Notes under the pieces: model-generated
Database searches by the model: none
What the model was told of the DNA's origin: nothing
The model's input: the letters and a program-made list of their open reading frames with translations, nothing else
Shown here: piece by piece, positions 27,093 through 35,819 of the stretch
How the letters are laid out: every line of letters starts with the position of its first letter
Position numbering within the stretch: position 1 is the first letter of the stretch
From: an uncultured Collinsella sp.
Lineage (GTDB): Bacteria; Actinomycetota; Coriobacteriia; Coriobacteriales; Coriobacteriaceae
Direction of reading: 5' to 3'
Assembly (NCBI GenBank): GCA_902491055.1
Contig: CABUGI010000002.1
Location: forward strand, 12,209-76,208
Length of the DNA stretch: 64,000 nt
Program-made: the position numbers and the translations under genes

Positions 27093-28544
27093 ATGGACTA
27101 CAAGGCAGTGTCCCAGCAAGTCGTCGACAACGTCGGCGGACTGGAGAACATCGAGGGCGCCACGCATTGCGTGACCCGTCTGCGTCTGGTGCTCAAGGAT
27201 ACGAGCAAATACAACAAGGCCGAGCTCGAGAACATCGATGGCGTCAAGGGCGTGCTGTACAACAGCGGCCAGCTCATGATCATCTTCGGTACCGGTACCG
27301 TCAACAAGGTTTACGATGAGTTTATGGCTCTGACGGGCGTTAAGGAGATCAGTGCTTCCGAGGTCAAGGGCGCCGAGGCGGACAAGAAGGGCAAGTTCTT
27401 CTCGGTCCTCAAGGTATTCTCGGACATCTTTATCCCCATCATTCCCGCCTTCGTCGGCGCTGCAATCATCATCGGCCTTAAGTCGCTGATCGTTGCCAAC
27501 GGCCTCTTTGGCATGGAGGGCAGCCTCGCCGATCACAGCGAGTTCCTCAAGAACCTCGCAAGCTTCTTTGCCATTATCGCCACCACGTTCGACTACCTGC
27601 CTGTCCTGGTTATGTACAGCGCGGTCAAGCGTTTTGGCGGTAACCCGATCCTGGGCATCCTCGTCGGTATCGTCATGGTTCACCCGAGCCTTATGAACCG
27701 CAACACGTTCGTTATGGACCCGACGGGTGCTGAGTACTGGAACTTCGGTCCGCTATCCATTCCCATGGTTGCTTTCCAGGGCGGTGTGTTCCCCGCAATC
27801 CTGACTGCCTGGTTTATGGCCAAGGTCGAGAAGATTGCCCAGAAGTACATCCCCGAGGTCGTTTCGTTCGTCTTTGTCCCGACCGTTACCCTGATTCTTG
27901 CTAACGTTGCCCTGTTCACCGTGTTCGGCCCGCTCGGCAACCTGATCGGTGACGTCCTCGCCGGCGTAATCGATATCCTGTACAACAGGATGGGCGTCTT
28001 TGGTGCCTTTGTCTTCGCCGCGTTCCTGCAGCCGCTCGTCGTTACCGGTACGCATCAGTTCATCCAGGGTATCGAGGCAAACCTTGTTGCCACGACTGGC
28101 TTCAACTACATCCAGGCCATCTGGTCGGTTTCCATCATCGCCCAGGGCGGCGGCGCCATCGGTATGTACCTCATTCACAAGAAGCACTCCAAAGAGCGCA
28201 ACATCTGCATGTCGTCCTTTATCCCGACGCTGGTCGGAATCTCCGAGCCCGCTATCTTTGCTGCAAACATGCGCTATTCGATCATTCCGTTCATCTGCGC
28301 ATGCATCGGTGCAGGCTGCGGCGGTGCCTTCGTCAAGCTCTTTGAGGTGCGCGCTATCGGTCAGGGTCTGACCGGCGTGCTTGGCCTGCTCATCGTCACG
28401 CCCGAGACCCTCGTGTGGTATGTGGCTGGCAATCTCATCGCCTTTATCGTGCCGATCGTCTTGATCTTTGCCTACAACAAGGCAAAGGGCGTGCCGACCA
28501 CCGATGAAGAGGGCGCTGGCGCTGGCTTCGACGTTAGCTTCTAG
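27093..28544 (+). CDS. PTS transporter EIIBC, sucrose/beta-glucoside type
   Basis: The 483-residue protein joins an N-terminal EIIB domain with phosphorylated Cys26 (GGLENIEGATHCVTRLRLVL) to a ten-helix EIIC domain (SDIFIPIIPAFVGAAIIIG.., GISEPAIFAANMR..). No EIIA domain is attached, so a glucose-type EIIA from elsewhere must donate the phosphate. It lies between two GH32 genes under a LacI regulator, so sucrose or a short fructo-oligosaccharide is the likely substrate. The ATG at 27093 follows GGAGAGGAAC; an ATG four codons upstream is possible. Confidence 0.93.
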   Translation: MDYKAVSQQVVDNVGGLENIEGATHCVTRLRLVLKDTSKYNKAELENIDGVKGVLYNSGQLMIIFGTGTVNKVYDEFMALTGVKEISASEVKGAEADKKGKFFSVLKVFSDIFIPIIPAFVGAAIIIGLKSLIVANGLFGMEGSLADHSEFLKNLASFFAIIATTFDYLPVLVMYSAVKRFGGNPILGILVGIVMVHPSLMNRNTFVMDPTGAEYWNFGPLSIPMVAFQGGVFPAILTAWFMAKVEKIAQKYIPEVVSFVFVPTVTLILANVALFTVFGPLGNLIGDVLAGVIDILYNRMGVFGAFVFAAFLQPLVVTGTHQFIQGIEANLVATTGFNYIQAIWSVSIIAQGGGAIGMYLIHKKHSKERNICMSSFIPTLVGISEPAIFAANMRYSIIPFICACIGAGCGGAFVKLFEVRAIGQGLTGVLGLLIVTPETLVWYVAGNLIAFIVPIVLIFAYNKAKGVPTTDEEGAGAGFDVSF

Positions 28545-28583
28545 TTGAGCCGTTCAGTGTAATCTGAGGATAAGTCCATTTGA

Positions 28584-28621
28584 GGAAGGGCGTTCGACTC
28601 GTGTGAGTCGAGCGTCCTTCC
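28584..28621 (+). promoter_or_regulatory. Hairpin between PTS and sucrose hydrolase genes
   Basis: GGAAGGGCGTTCGACTC pairs with GAGTCGAGCGTCCTTCC with a four-base loop and no T-run. It may lower expression of the downstream gene or protect the upstream message. Confidence 0.6.
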
Positions 28622-28645
28622 CCATAGACGAGAAAGTCAACGGCG

Positions 28646-30088
28646 ATGTTAAATCAAAAAAACAAGGTGACACGCGCGGACTATGAGCAGTGGCGTGTCG
28701 GACAGGATGAGACGGCGGCTCGCATCGCGTCCGACCCCGATAGGCTTCTGTTCCATGTGGAGCCTGAGCTTGGCTGGCTCAACGACCCCAACGGTTTGGT
28801 TCAGATTGGTGATACGTATCACATCTATCATCAATACGATCCGTTCGATGCTGCGCATGGCGGTCCAGTGCTTTGGAACCATCTGACGACAAAGGATTTT
28901 GTGACGTACGAGAATCACGGCCCCGTGCTGTTCCCCGATTCCGATTTGGATTCGAGCGGAGCGTATTCTGGTTCTGCCTTTGTACGTGATGGCAAGATTC
29001 ACTACTTCTATACCGGCAACGTCAAGCATTTTGACCGCGATGATTACGACTACGTGTTGACGGGCCGTGAGCAAAACCAGATTCATATGGTTGCCGAGAA
29101 TCCCGACGAATTGGGCGAGAAGCGCATGGCTGTTGGACCAGTCGATTACCCCGACGATATCGGTACGCACGTGCGCGACCCCAAGATCCTTGAGCACGAT
29201 GGTATCTACTACATGGTTCTGGGCGCTCGTACGAAAGACGACCGTGGCTGCGTGCTTGTCTATACTTCGCGTGATTTAGGGGTCTGGAGCTATGCGACGC
29301 GCATTGAGCTGGGCGAGAAGTTTGGCTTTATGTGGGAGTGCCCTGATCTGTTTGAGCTTGATGGCGAGCTTATTCTCGTTTGCTGTCCGCAGGGTGTGCC
29401 TGCCGATGGTTGGCGTTACCGCAATCCGCATCAGTGCGTGTGGTTCCCCATCGAGGCCGATTGGGAGGCGCCGAGCTTTAAAATCGTCGGGAAGGGCATG
29501 CCCCCGATGGTCGATGCCGGTTTTGATTTCTATGCTCCGCAGTCCTTTGAGGATGCTGCAGGCCGGCGATTGATGATCGGATGGTCGGGTTGCCCCGATG
29601 CGACGGCGGAAAACCCGACGGTGGCGCGCGGGTGGCAGTGCGCGTTGACGGTGCCGCGAGAGCTGAGCATGCGCGATGGTAAGCTCTGCCAGCAGCCGGC
29701 GCACGAGATTGAGAGGATGCGCGGCGACTGCGTTCGCACGACAGGCGGTGAAACCGTTGAGGAGCCGGGCCGCCTGTTTGATCTCGTGGTTTCCTGTGAG
29801 GGCGCCAAGATGGTTGAGCTCGAGATTCGCAAGGGTGTCTTTGTGCGCTATGCGGACGGGATGCTTACCCTCGACATGGGTGACGAAGGCTATGGGCGCG
29901 ACCAGAGGTCGATTGAGCTCGGCGAGCTTCGCGACCTGCGCGTGCTTTCGGACACTACGATGGTCGAGATTTTTGCCAACGGCGGTGAGGCGGCACTTAC
30001 GAGCCGTACCTATTCGTCGGCGGTTCCGGCGATGGCGCTGCACGCCGAGGGCGCGGCGTCGATGGATTTCTACCGCCTCGCTCATTAA
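28646..30088 (+). CDS. scrB: Sucrose-6-phosphate hydrolase / beta-fructofuranosidase (GH32)
   Basis: The 480-residue protein has the full set of GH32 motifs: WLNDPNG with nucleophile Asp47, RDP at 177-179, and WECPDLF with acid/base Glu231. The C-terminal third is the usual beta-sandwich. It lacks a signal peptide. It should split sucrose-6-phosphate delivered by the PTS into glucose-6-phosphate and fructose. The ATG at 28646 has only a weak purine stretch in front (GAGAAAG). The gene symbol follows context and motif pattern, not a search. Confidence 0.9.
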   Translation: MLNQKNKVTRADYEQWRVGQDETAARIASDPDRLLFHVEPELGWLNDPNGLVQIGDTYHIYHQYDPFDAAHGGPVLWNHLTTKDFVTYENHGPVLFPDSDLDSSGAYSGSAFVRDGKIHYFYTGNVKHFDRDDYDYVLTGREQNQIHMVAENPDELGEKRMAVGPVDYPDDIGTHVRDPKILEHDGIYYMVLGARTKDDRGCVLVYTSRDLGVWSYATRIELGEKFGFMWECPDLFELDGELILVCCPQGVPADGWRYRNPHQCVWFPIEADWEAPSFKIVGKGMPPMVDAGFDFYAPQSFEDAAGRRLMIGWSGCPDATAENPTVARGWQCALTVPRELSMRDGKLCQQPAHEIERMRGDCVRTTGGETVEEPGRLFDLVVSCEGAKMVELEIRKGVFVRYADGMLTLDMGDEGYGRDQRSIELGELRDLRVLSDTTMVEIFANGGEAALTSRTYSSAVPAMALHAEGAASMDFYRLAH

Positions 30089-30240
30089 CCGTGCATGGAG
30101 CACGATTGGACTTGTTGGGCGGAATGTGTCGCAGTTGCCGCGGCCAACTACCGTTTATCGCGTATAGCGACCGTTTGCGGAATAAGTAACACTCCTTAAT
30201 AAACCGTGTAAAATCTCAGTTAAGCACGGAGTTTTCCAGG

Positions 30241-30283
30241 GAGACGCTGTCCTTTGTTATGTGCAAAGGGCGGCGTCTCTTTG
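30241..30283 (+). terminator. Terminator-like hairpin after the sucrose cassette
   Basis: GAGACGC and CCTTTG pair with CAAAGG and GCGTCTC, followed by TTTGG. It lies about 150 bases after the hydrolase stop codon, ahead of degV. Confidence 0.65.
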
Positions 30284-30363
30284 GCGCTTAGATGCCGTTG
30301 TGCAACAGCGCGACGCGCGTGTCATGTATTGAAAAGCCAATGTCGAGATGGGTCGTGATAAGA

Positions 30364-31218
30364 ATGGGCAAGTATGTAATCGTGGTTGAGTCTGGGTCGG
30401 ATGTAACGCCGGAGCTCTGCGAGCGCTACGGCATCGTGCGCGTGCCCATGCATGTCACGATTGGTGACGAGACCGTCGAGGACGGCTCGATCGATCCGCT
30501 CGAGATTTATTCGCGCTGCAACGAGTTTGGTGTGATGTCCAAGACCAGTGGCTGTTCGCCAGCAGATTTTGCGCATGTGTACGACCGCATCCATGCCGAG
30601 CAACCCGACGCGACTATTTTGCATCTTGCATATTCCGAGGCCACGACCTGTTCGCATCAGTCCTCTAAGATTGCGGCTCAGGGGCGCGACTACGTGTTCT
30701 CCATGGACACGCGCTTTGTCTCGGTGGGCCAGTCGCTCGTTGTCGTCGAGACCGCCAAGTATATTGAGGCTCATCCCGATGCCACCGTTGACGAGATCTT
30801 TGCATTTACGAACTCCGTCATGGACCGCGTGTTGCTGGGTTTTGTTCCTACGGACCTTGCCTTCCTTAAGGCGGGCGGTCGCTTGTCCAACGTCGCATTC
30901 CTTGGTGCCCATCTGCTCAAGATTAAGCCCTGCATTGAGGTGACGGGCGGTAAGTTCGTGGCGACCAAGAAGTTCCGCGGTTCTATGCTCAAGTGCGCCC
31001 GCGCCTTCATTGACCACATGGTTGCGAAGGGCGAGATTGACTACTCGCACATTGGCCTGGCGTATTCGGTGGGCCTTTCCCAGGAGCTGCGCGATGACAT
31101 GGAAGTCTATGCGCATGACCTGGGCTTTAAGGACGTTACCTGGACTCAAGTCGGCGGCGTCATCTCGAGCCACTGTGGCCCGACCGCCTTCGGTGCGGTG
31201 CTCACGCTTAAGGCGTAA
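30364..31218 (+). CDS. DegV family protein (fatty-acid binding)
   Basis: The 284-residue protein starts with the DegV pattern VIVVESGSDVTPEL and holds KTSGCSPADF and the conserved lipid-binding region GLAYSVGLSQELRD. Family proteins bind a long-chain fatty acid, and FakB members hand it to the kinase FakA for phosphorylation; no kinase gene is adjacent here. The ATG at 30364 gives the typical start of the family. The gene lies between the sugar cassette and pflA with its own flanking non-coding DNA. Confidence 0.9.
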   Translation: MGKYVIVVESGSDVTPELCERYGIVRVPMHVTIGDETVEDGSIDPLEIYSRCNEFGVMSKTSGCSPADFAHVYDRIHAEQPDATILHLAYSEATTCSHQSSKIAAQGRDYVFSMDTRFVSVGQSLVVVETAKYIEAHPDATVDEIFAFTNSVMDRVLLGFVPTDLAFLKAGGRLSNVAFLGAHLLKIKPCIEVTGGKFVATKKFRGSMLKCARAFIDHMVAKGEIDYSHIGLAYSVGLSQELRDDMEVYAHDLGFKDVTWTQVGGVISSHCGPTAFGAVLTLKA

Positions 31219-31286
31219 AGGCCGCAGGCGAGCGTTCTTCAGCCTGACATCTCGACGTAGACCCCAGCCATGGTGATGGGGGATAG

Positions 31287-31360
31287 ATTAAAACGTGCCA
31301 TTCTAGCCCGAGACGTTTAAACGCAAGCGCATGGGCTAGAATGGCTCTGGCATTTTAATT
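31287..31360. repeat. Inverted repeat in front of pflA
   Basis: ATTAAAACGTGCCATTCTAGCCC-type arm (31287-31309) pairs with GGGCTAGAATGGC and GGCATTTTAATT (31333-31360) with a small bulge. A GTTTAAAC palindrome lies in the loop. The site lies directly before the pflA ribosome site and could be a regulator target or a 5'-UTR structure. Confidence 0.6.
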
Positions 31361-31392
31361 GGTTGCATCCAAGGAGAGGCAAGGTAGCGGGA

Positions 31393-32211
31393 ATGGCTGA
31401 GATGACGCTTGAGGGTGTGGACGCTCGTCCTGAGGATTCCGCATTTGCCCTAGGCCGCGTGCATTCAATCGAGACGATGGGAACGGTCGACGGACCCGGC
31501 ATCCGCTTTGTGGTGTTTGTTCAGGGCTGTCCCATGCGCTGTGCGTATTGTCACAATCCCGATACTTGGTCGGTTAGCGGCGGCACCATGGTGACCGTCG
31601 AGCACCTTATGGACGAGTTCCAGAGTAACCATGAGTTTTACCGCAGCGGCGGAATTACGGTTTCGGGCGGCGAGCCACTTCTGCAGCCCGAGTTTTTGGC
31701 CGACCTGTTCCGTGCAATGCACAACAACCCCGATGGTCGTGTACATACCTGCATGGATAGCTGTGGCTACGCCTTCGACCCTCAGCATCCCGAGAAGTTC
31801 GATGCCGTTCTCAACGAGACCGACATGGTGCTGCTCGACATCAAGCATGCCGATCCGGCTGAGCATAAAAAGCTGACCGGCTGCGATCCTGCACGTATCC
31901 TGGCGTTTGGCGATGAGCTTGCCCGTCGCAAGATCAAGGTCGTTATCCGCCACGTGGTTGTGCCGGGCATTACCGACACGGTGGAGGAGTGCGAGAAGCT
32001 CGGTCGCCTCATCGCTCCATGGCACAACGTGGTGGGCCTGGAAATGCTGCCATATCACACGATGGGTGTCGTCAAGTACGAGCAACTGGGCATTCCCTAT
32101 AAGCTCGAGGGCGTGCCCCAGATGGATACCGCGCGCATGCCCGAGCTGCGCAATGCCGTTATGACCGGCATGAAAAAGCGCCGTGCGGAGCTCAAAAACG
32201 CTATCGGATAG
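31393..32211 (+). CDS. pflA: Pyruvate formate-lyase activating enzyme
   Basis: The 272-residue radical SAM protein has the CxxxCxxC cluster site (Cys46, Cys50, Cys53 in GCPMRCAYCHNP) and the activase pattern TVDGPGIRFVVF before it. It uses S-adenosylmethionine to make the glycyl radical on pyruvate formate-lyase, here on the separate subunit at 23915. The N-terminus is about 20 residues longer than in Escherichia coli. Starts at 31393 (ATG) or 31363 (TTG) are possible; AAGGAG at 31371 lies rather far from the ATG. The sugar cassette and degV separate it from pflB, unlike the usual adjacent order. Confidence 0.93.
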   Translation: MAEMTLEGVDARPEDSAFALGRVHSIETMGTVDGPGIRFVVFVQGCPMRCAYCHNPDTWSVSGGTMVTVEHLMDEFQSNHEFYRSGGITVSGGEPLLQPEFLADLFRAMHNNPDGRVHTCMDSCGYAFDPQHPEKFDAVLNETDMVLLDIKHADPAEHKKLTGCDPARILAFGDELARRKIKVVIRHVVVPGITDTVEECEKLGRLIAPWHNVVGLEMLPYHTMGVVKYEQLGIPYKLEGVPQMDTARMPELRNAVMTGMKKRRAELKNAIG

Positions 32212-32228
32212 CATGCCATTTTCGTTCC

Positions 32229-32271
32229 CCAAGGGCACTCATTGGGGACAGACTTAAATGAGTGCCCCTGG
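32229..32271. terminator. Hairpin with conserved GGGGACA loop after pflA
   Basis: CCAAGGGCACTCATT pairs with AATGAGTGCCCCTGG around GGGGACAGACTTA. The hairpin starts 18 bases after the pflA stop. No T-run follows, so its role may be processing or stability rather than simple termination. Confidence 0.65.
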
Positions 32272-32475
32272 GCACCTAGTTGATTGCTAAAGAGCCCCGT
32301 CCTTAAAAGACTGCTCTCTGGGTTGCGGTGAGATGCGCAACAGAATCGTGCCATTTGGATAAATACGCTTGTGGTTTCTTTAAAGACACCTTAAACGCCG
32401 CTGAATATCTTTGGAAAGAAATGCCTGCTCGGTATCATACTGCTCGTATATAAACGGTGGCAGTCAGGAGACCAC

Positions 32476-33594
32476 GTGCGAAACATCGCATCGCGGGACG
32501 AGTATGTGCCGCAGCATGGCAGCAGATATAAGACGAAGGGCACGTCTTCGCGTGGCCTTGCCGGCGCTCGCATCCGCGTGAGGAAGATTGCCGCCATTGG
32601 GATGCTAACGTCGGCGGTTATTATCCTCGGAATTACCGTTAAAACCTACGCCTCGGAGCGAACGGTGCGCCCAGATGCGTCAACGGTACAGCTGCAAAAC
32701 GAGAAGGTTTCAAAGTCCAAAGCGTCGGCAGATCAAGCTCTGTCGACGGCAGATCTCAAGACGAGACTTTCGAAGGCGGACTTCAACGATATCCCTTCGG
32801 GTGATACCGTTCGGACCTTCTCGTTGGTGGATAACAAGACTCCTGCCTTGGAGGATGAGAGCCTTGCCTCGCTCCAGGATGCCCTGTGTCGGGCGCAGGA
32901 GCTGGGCGACGTGGGTGTAGTGTTCTACGACCTATCGAGCGGTAGGGGCGTGACGTATAACGCCGATGTCGAGGTGTATGGAGCGAGCAGCTACAAAGCG
33001 CTGTATGCGCTCTATATTTGCGAGACGTTGGTCGAATCGGGGCGGGTGTCGCTCGATGGGCCTTTAGCCACGTATGGTGGTTGCAGCATGGGCTGGCAGA
33101 CGGTGCGCGACCTTATCGAGAATGCCGTCGCCAACTCAGACAACGATTCGTTTATCGCGTTACGCGCGGCGTTTGACCATGATGGCTATGAGGATTGGAT
33201 TGCCAATCTGGGTGTTGATGACGAAACGGCACTGAATCCGATGAGTGATTTTCCGACCTACTGCCCGCGCACTTCTGCGAGGTTATGGCGTGAGATGAGC
33301 GAGTATCTGAGCATGGATACCGAGACTTCACAGTGGTTGTCGGGCCTTCTGACATCAACATCGCGCTCGTTTATTCGCGATGGCATTGCGGACGAGCAGG
33401 TTTTGGTGCGCAACAAGGCAGGCTGGATTAGCGAGGATGGTTACTATTCGACATGCGATGCAGGCCTCATCGACATCGATGGCCGTACCTATGTCATGAG
33501 CGTCATGACATCGATGCCATGGAGTGACCGTTCGAGCGAGGTTACGGCCGCGATTGCAAAGGCTCTGTTTGATACGCGAGCTGCACTGGCTTAG
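32476..33594 (+). CDS. Membrane-anchored serine hydrolase, beta-lactamase class A-like
   Basis: The 372-residue protein begins with a basic cytoplasmic tail and one membrane segment (about 37-57), then a Ser/Lys/Ala-rich linker and a catalytic domain. Penicillin-recognising motifs are visible: SSYK (Ser171-Lys174), SDN (221-223) and KAG (314-316) in place of KTG. It therefore resembles class A beta-lactamases and cell-wall peptidases; the role could be cell-wall trimming rather than drug resistance. The start is GTG at 32476 after CAGGAG. Confidence 0.82.
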   Translation: MRNIASRDEYVPQHGSRYKTKGTSSRGLAGARIRVRKIAAIGMLTSAVIILGITVKTYASERTVRPDASTVQLQNEKVSKSKASADQALSTADLKTRLSKADFNDIPSGDTVRTFSLVDNKTPALEDESLASLQDALCRAQELGDVGVVFYDLSSGRGVTYNADVEVYGASSYKALYALYICETLVESGRVSLDGPLATYGGCSMGWQTVRDLIENAVANSDNDSFIALRAAFDHDGYEDWIANLGVDDETALNPMSDFPTYCPRTSARLWREMSEYLSMDTETSQWLSGLLTSTSRSFIRDGIADEQVLVRNKAGWISEDGYYSTCDAGLIDIDGRTYVMSVMTSMPWSDRSSEVTAAIAKALFDTRAALA

Positions 33595-33672
33595 CGTGTT
33601 CGTTTGGCGAGGTCAAACAAAATGCTGGTACCATACCTTGGTTGAGAATTTCGTATAGGTTTGGGGAATGGT

Positions 33673-34413
33673 ATGGCTACCATCGCGATTATCGGTGCGC
33701 TCGAAAAAGAGATCATGCAGATTAAGGAAGAGCTGAGCGACGTTTGCGAGGCACGGGAGGCGGGCTTGACCGTTGTGAGCGGTGAGCTCGACGGCCTGAC
33801 AGTTGTCGCCACAACGGCGGGCATGGGCACGGTGAACGCCGCTGCTGCAACACAGCACCTCATTAGCAAGTATGCTCCGCAGGCTGTTGTGTTTTCGGGC
33901 ATTGCGGGCGGTTTGAACCCCAAGCTCCATATCGACGACGTGGTCATTGGCAAACGCCTACGCTATCTGGATACCGATACCGCGCTTATCGCCGAGTCCG
34001 CACCGGGGCTCGAGGAGTTTGGCTCGACGCCCGCGCTGGTCGATATTGCCGCCGACGTGCTTGCTGAGCGTGGGTTTGTTGACGCTTCGACAAATGCAGT
34101 CGCTTCGAATGAGGGCACCAAGCAGTTCCTGGTCGGCACGATTGCCACGGGTAACCGTTTTGTGACGGGCGCCGCCATGCGCAACGACGCTATCGAGGCG
34201 ACGCATGCCGATTGTGTCGGCATGGAGGGCGCGGCAATTGCCCATGTCGCAACCAAAAATGGTGTCGATTGCCTGGTGTTGCGCGCTATCAGCGATAATT
34301 GTGACGAGGCGTACGATGCAATTTGCGAGCGAGAGTTCGATCTGTTCGAGTACGCGCGTGTCGCAAGTGACATTACGCTCGATATCGTCCGCCGCATTGC
34401 CGCTGCGCAATAG
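33673..34413 (+). CDS. mtnN: 5'-methylthioadenosine/S-adenosylhomocysteine nucleosidase
   Basis: The 246-residue protein has the family pattern: IIGALEKEI at the start, FSGIAGGLN, and the catalytic region DCVGMEGAAIAHV with LRAISDNCDE. It cleaves adenine from methylthioadenosine, S-adenosylhomocysteine and 5'-deoxyadenosine. The last is the by-product of radical SAM enzymes such as the activase encoded 1.5 kb upstream. The ATG at 33673 follows TTGGGGAATGGT. ysxC starts 38 bases later on the same strand. Confidence 0.93.
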   Translation: MATIAIIGALEKEIMQIKEELSDVCEAREAGLTVVSGELDGLTVVATTAGMGTVNAAAATQHLISKYAPQAVVFSGIAGGLNPKLHIDDVVIGKRLRYLDTDTALIAESAPGLEEFGSTPALVDIAADVLAERGFVDASTNAVASNEGTKQFLVGTIATGNRFVTGAAMRNDAIEATHADCVGMEGAAIAHVATKNGVDCLVLRAISDNCDEAYDAICEREFDLFEYARVASDITLDIVRRIAAAQ

Positions 34414-34451
34414 CGCGTCTATTTGTAAGAACCTACGACCAAGGAGTGTCC

Positions 34452-35042
34452 ATGGCCGATTCCATTAACTACCAGCTTGCCAAGTTCGTCGCCAGCTATG
34501 GCAAGGTTTCGCAGATTCCCGAGTCCACCTGCCCCGAGGTGAGCTTTGTCGGCCGCTCCAACGTGGGCAAGTCCTCCATCATGAACAAGCTATTTGGCCG
34601 CAAGAACCTGGTCAAGGTTTCAAGCACGCCGGGCAAGACGAGCAACATCAATTTCTTCGAGGCCGACGACGTGCACTTTGTGGACCTGCCGGGCTACGGT
34701 TTCGCCCGTCGTTCCAAGGCAGAGCGCGACCGCTGGGCCGAGCTTATCGGCGACTTTTTCGACTCCGAGCGCAGCTTTAACTTGGTCGTCTCGTTGGTGG
34801 ACATTCGTCACGACCCCAGCAAGCTCGACCACGACATGATCGACTACCTACAGGGCAACGAGTTCAACTTTATCGTCTGCCTCACCAAGGCCGACAAACT
34901 CAGCCGCACCCAGCAGGCTCGCCAAGCAGCAGCCATAAAAAAGCAGCTCAACGTCCCGGCCGAGAATGTAATCATCACGAGCTCCCAGACCGGCGTGGGT
35001 ATCGACGAACTAAAAAAGCGCATCGCCGAGGCCTGCCTCTAG
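34452..35042 (+). CDS. ysxC: Ribosome biogenesis GTP-binding protein YsxC/EngB
   Basis: The 196-residue protein is a small TRAFAC GTPase: P-loop GRSNVGKSS (34-42), G3 VDLPGYGFARRSK, G4 LTKADKLSR and a C-terminal S-SQTGVGIDELK G5 region. The family acts in assembly of the 50S ribosomal subunit and is usually essential. The ATG at 34452 follows AAGGAGTGTCC. It probably shares a transcript with mtnN. Confidence 0.95.
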   Translation: MADSINYQLAKFVASYGKVSQIPESTCPEVSFVGRSNVGKSSIMNKLFGRKNLVKVSSTPGKTSNINFFEADDVHFVDLPGYGFARRSKAERDRWAELIGDFFDSERSFNLVVSLVDIRHDPSKLDHDMIDYLQGNEFNFIVCLTKADKLSRTQQARQAAAIKKQLNVPAENVIITSSQTGVGIDELKKRIAEACL

Positions 35043-35072
35043 TCAGGGTTAAACCGTCAAAAGCCCCCGTTC

Positions 35073-35119
35073 ATATCACCCCAGTGATAGTTATTGGTAA
35101 ACTATCACTGGGGTGATAT
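35073..35119. promoter_or_regulatory. Perfect 20-bp-arm palindrome before the DUF3990 gene
   Basis: ATATCACCCCAGTGATAGTT (35073-35092) and its exact complement (35100-35119) have a seven-base loop. It is followed by TTTTTT and then AGGAGG, the ribosome site of the DUF3990 gene. It can act as the ysxC terminator, as an operator for the downstream HTH protein, or both; smaller dyads (ATCAC/GTGAT) lie within each arm. Confidence 0.75.
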
Positions 35120-35135
35120 TTTTTAGGAGGTCGAT

Positions 35136-35819
35136 ATGGAGCTTTGGCACGGGTCGGAGGTTGTTGTCGAGCATCCATCGTTGGATAAATGCAGGCAATT
35201 CAATGACTATGGGCGCGGGTTTTATTGCACACCGCATGAGGAAATGGCAATGGAGTGGGCATGTCGGACCGAGTCTGATGGCATTGCCAATCGATATGAG
35301 CTTGATTTAGATGGCCTTGCGATTTTGGATTTGGAATCAGGTGAGTTCTCGATTCTCAACTGGCTTGCAATTCTGGCGAATAACAGAGAGTTCAATGTTT
35401 CAACGCCAGTAGCACGCGAGGGGCTTCGTTATCTGCTGGATAACTGCCTGATTGATATTTCTCCCTATGACGTTATTCGAGGCTATCGTGCAGACGATTC
35501 CTATTTCTCGTTTGCAAGACAGTTTGTCAACGGCATGATCTCGCTCAGGCAATTGCAGCGCATTATGTTTTTGGGAGATTTGGGCATTCAATATGCGCTT
35601 ATGAGTGAGCGTGCGTTCTCGGCGATTAAGTTCCGCGATTGGAAGCAGGCTTCGGGAGCTGAGTTTTATCCCAAACGATTTGAGCGAGAACAGAACGCTC
35701 GACGAAAGTACCTGGATACGGTAAACGGATTTGACTCTGATGGTGTCGACATTAGGGATTTGATGGCAGGGAGGGTTGATTTAAATGATCCAAGAGTTAA
35801 CGGATCGTGGGCCGAGTAG
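35136..35819 (+). CDS. DUF3990 protein, ADP-ribosyltransferase-like toxin candidate
   Basis: The 227-residue protein begins with ELWHGS and continues DYGRGFYCTPHEEMAMEWA, the mark of the DUF3990 group, whose fold is related to ADP-ribosyltransferases (a conserved His early, then a GxGFY strand). The middle has VIRGYRADDSYF and LRQLQRIMFLG. It overlaps the next gene, an HTH protein, by 35 bases. This toxin-first, HTH-second pair under a palindrome looks like a toxin-antitoxin module. Toxicity is inferred, not seen. The base composition is more A+T-rich than neighbours. Confidence 0.8.
   Translation: MELWHGSEVVVEHPSLDKCRQFNDYGRGFYCTPHEEMAMEWACRTESDGIANRYELDLDGLAILDLESGEFSILNWLAILANNREFNVSTPVAREGLRYLLDNCLIDISPYDVIRGYRADDSYFSFARQFVNGMISLRQLQRIMFLGDLGIQYALMSERAFSAIKFRDWKQASGAEFYPKRFEREQNARRKYLDTVNGFDSDGVDIRDLMAGRVDLNDPRVNGSWAE

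Noticed and set aside
30120..30182. Further LacI-type operators after the sucrose hydrolase gene
   Set aside because: Two CCGTTT boxes are present, but they lack the TGACAT half shared by the four accepted sites.
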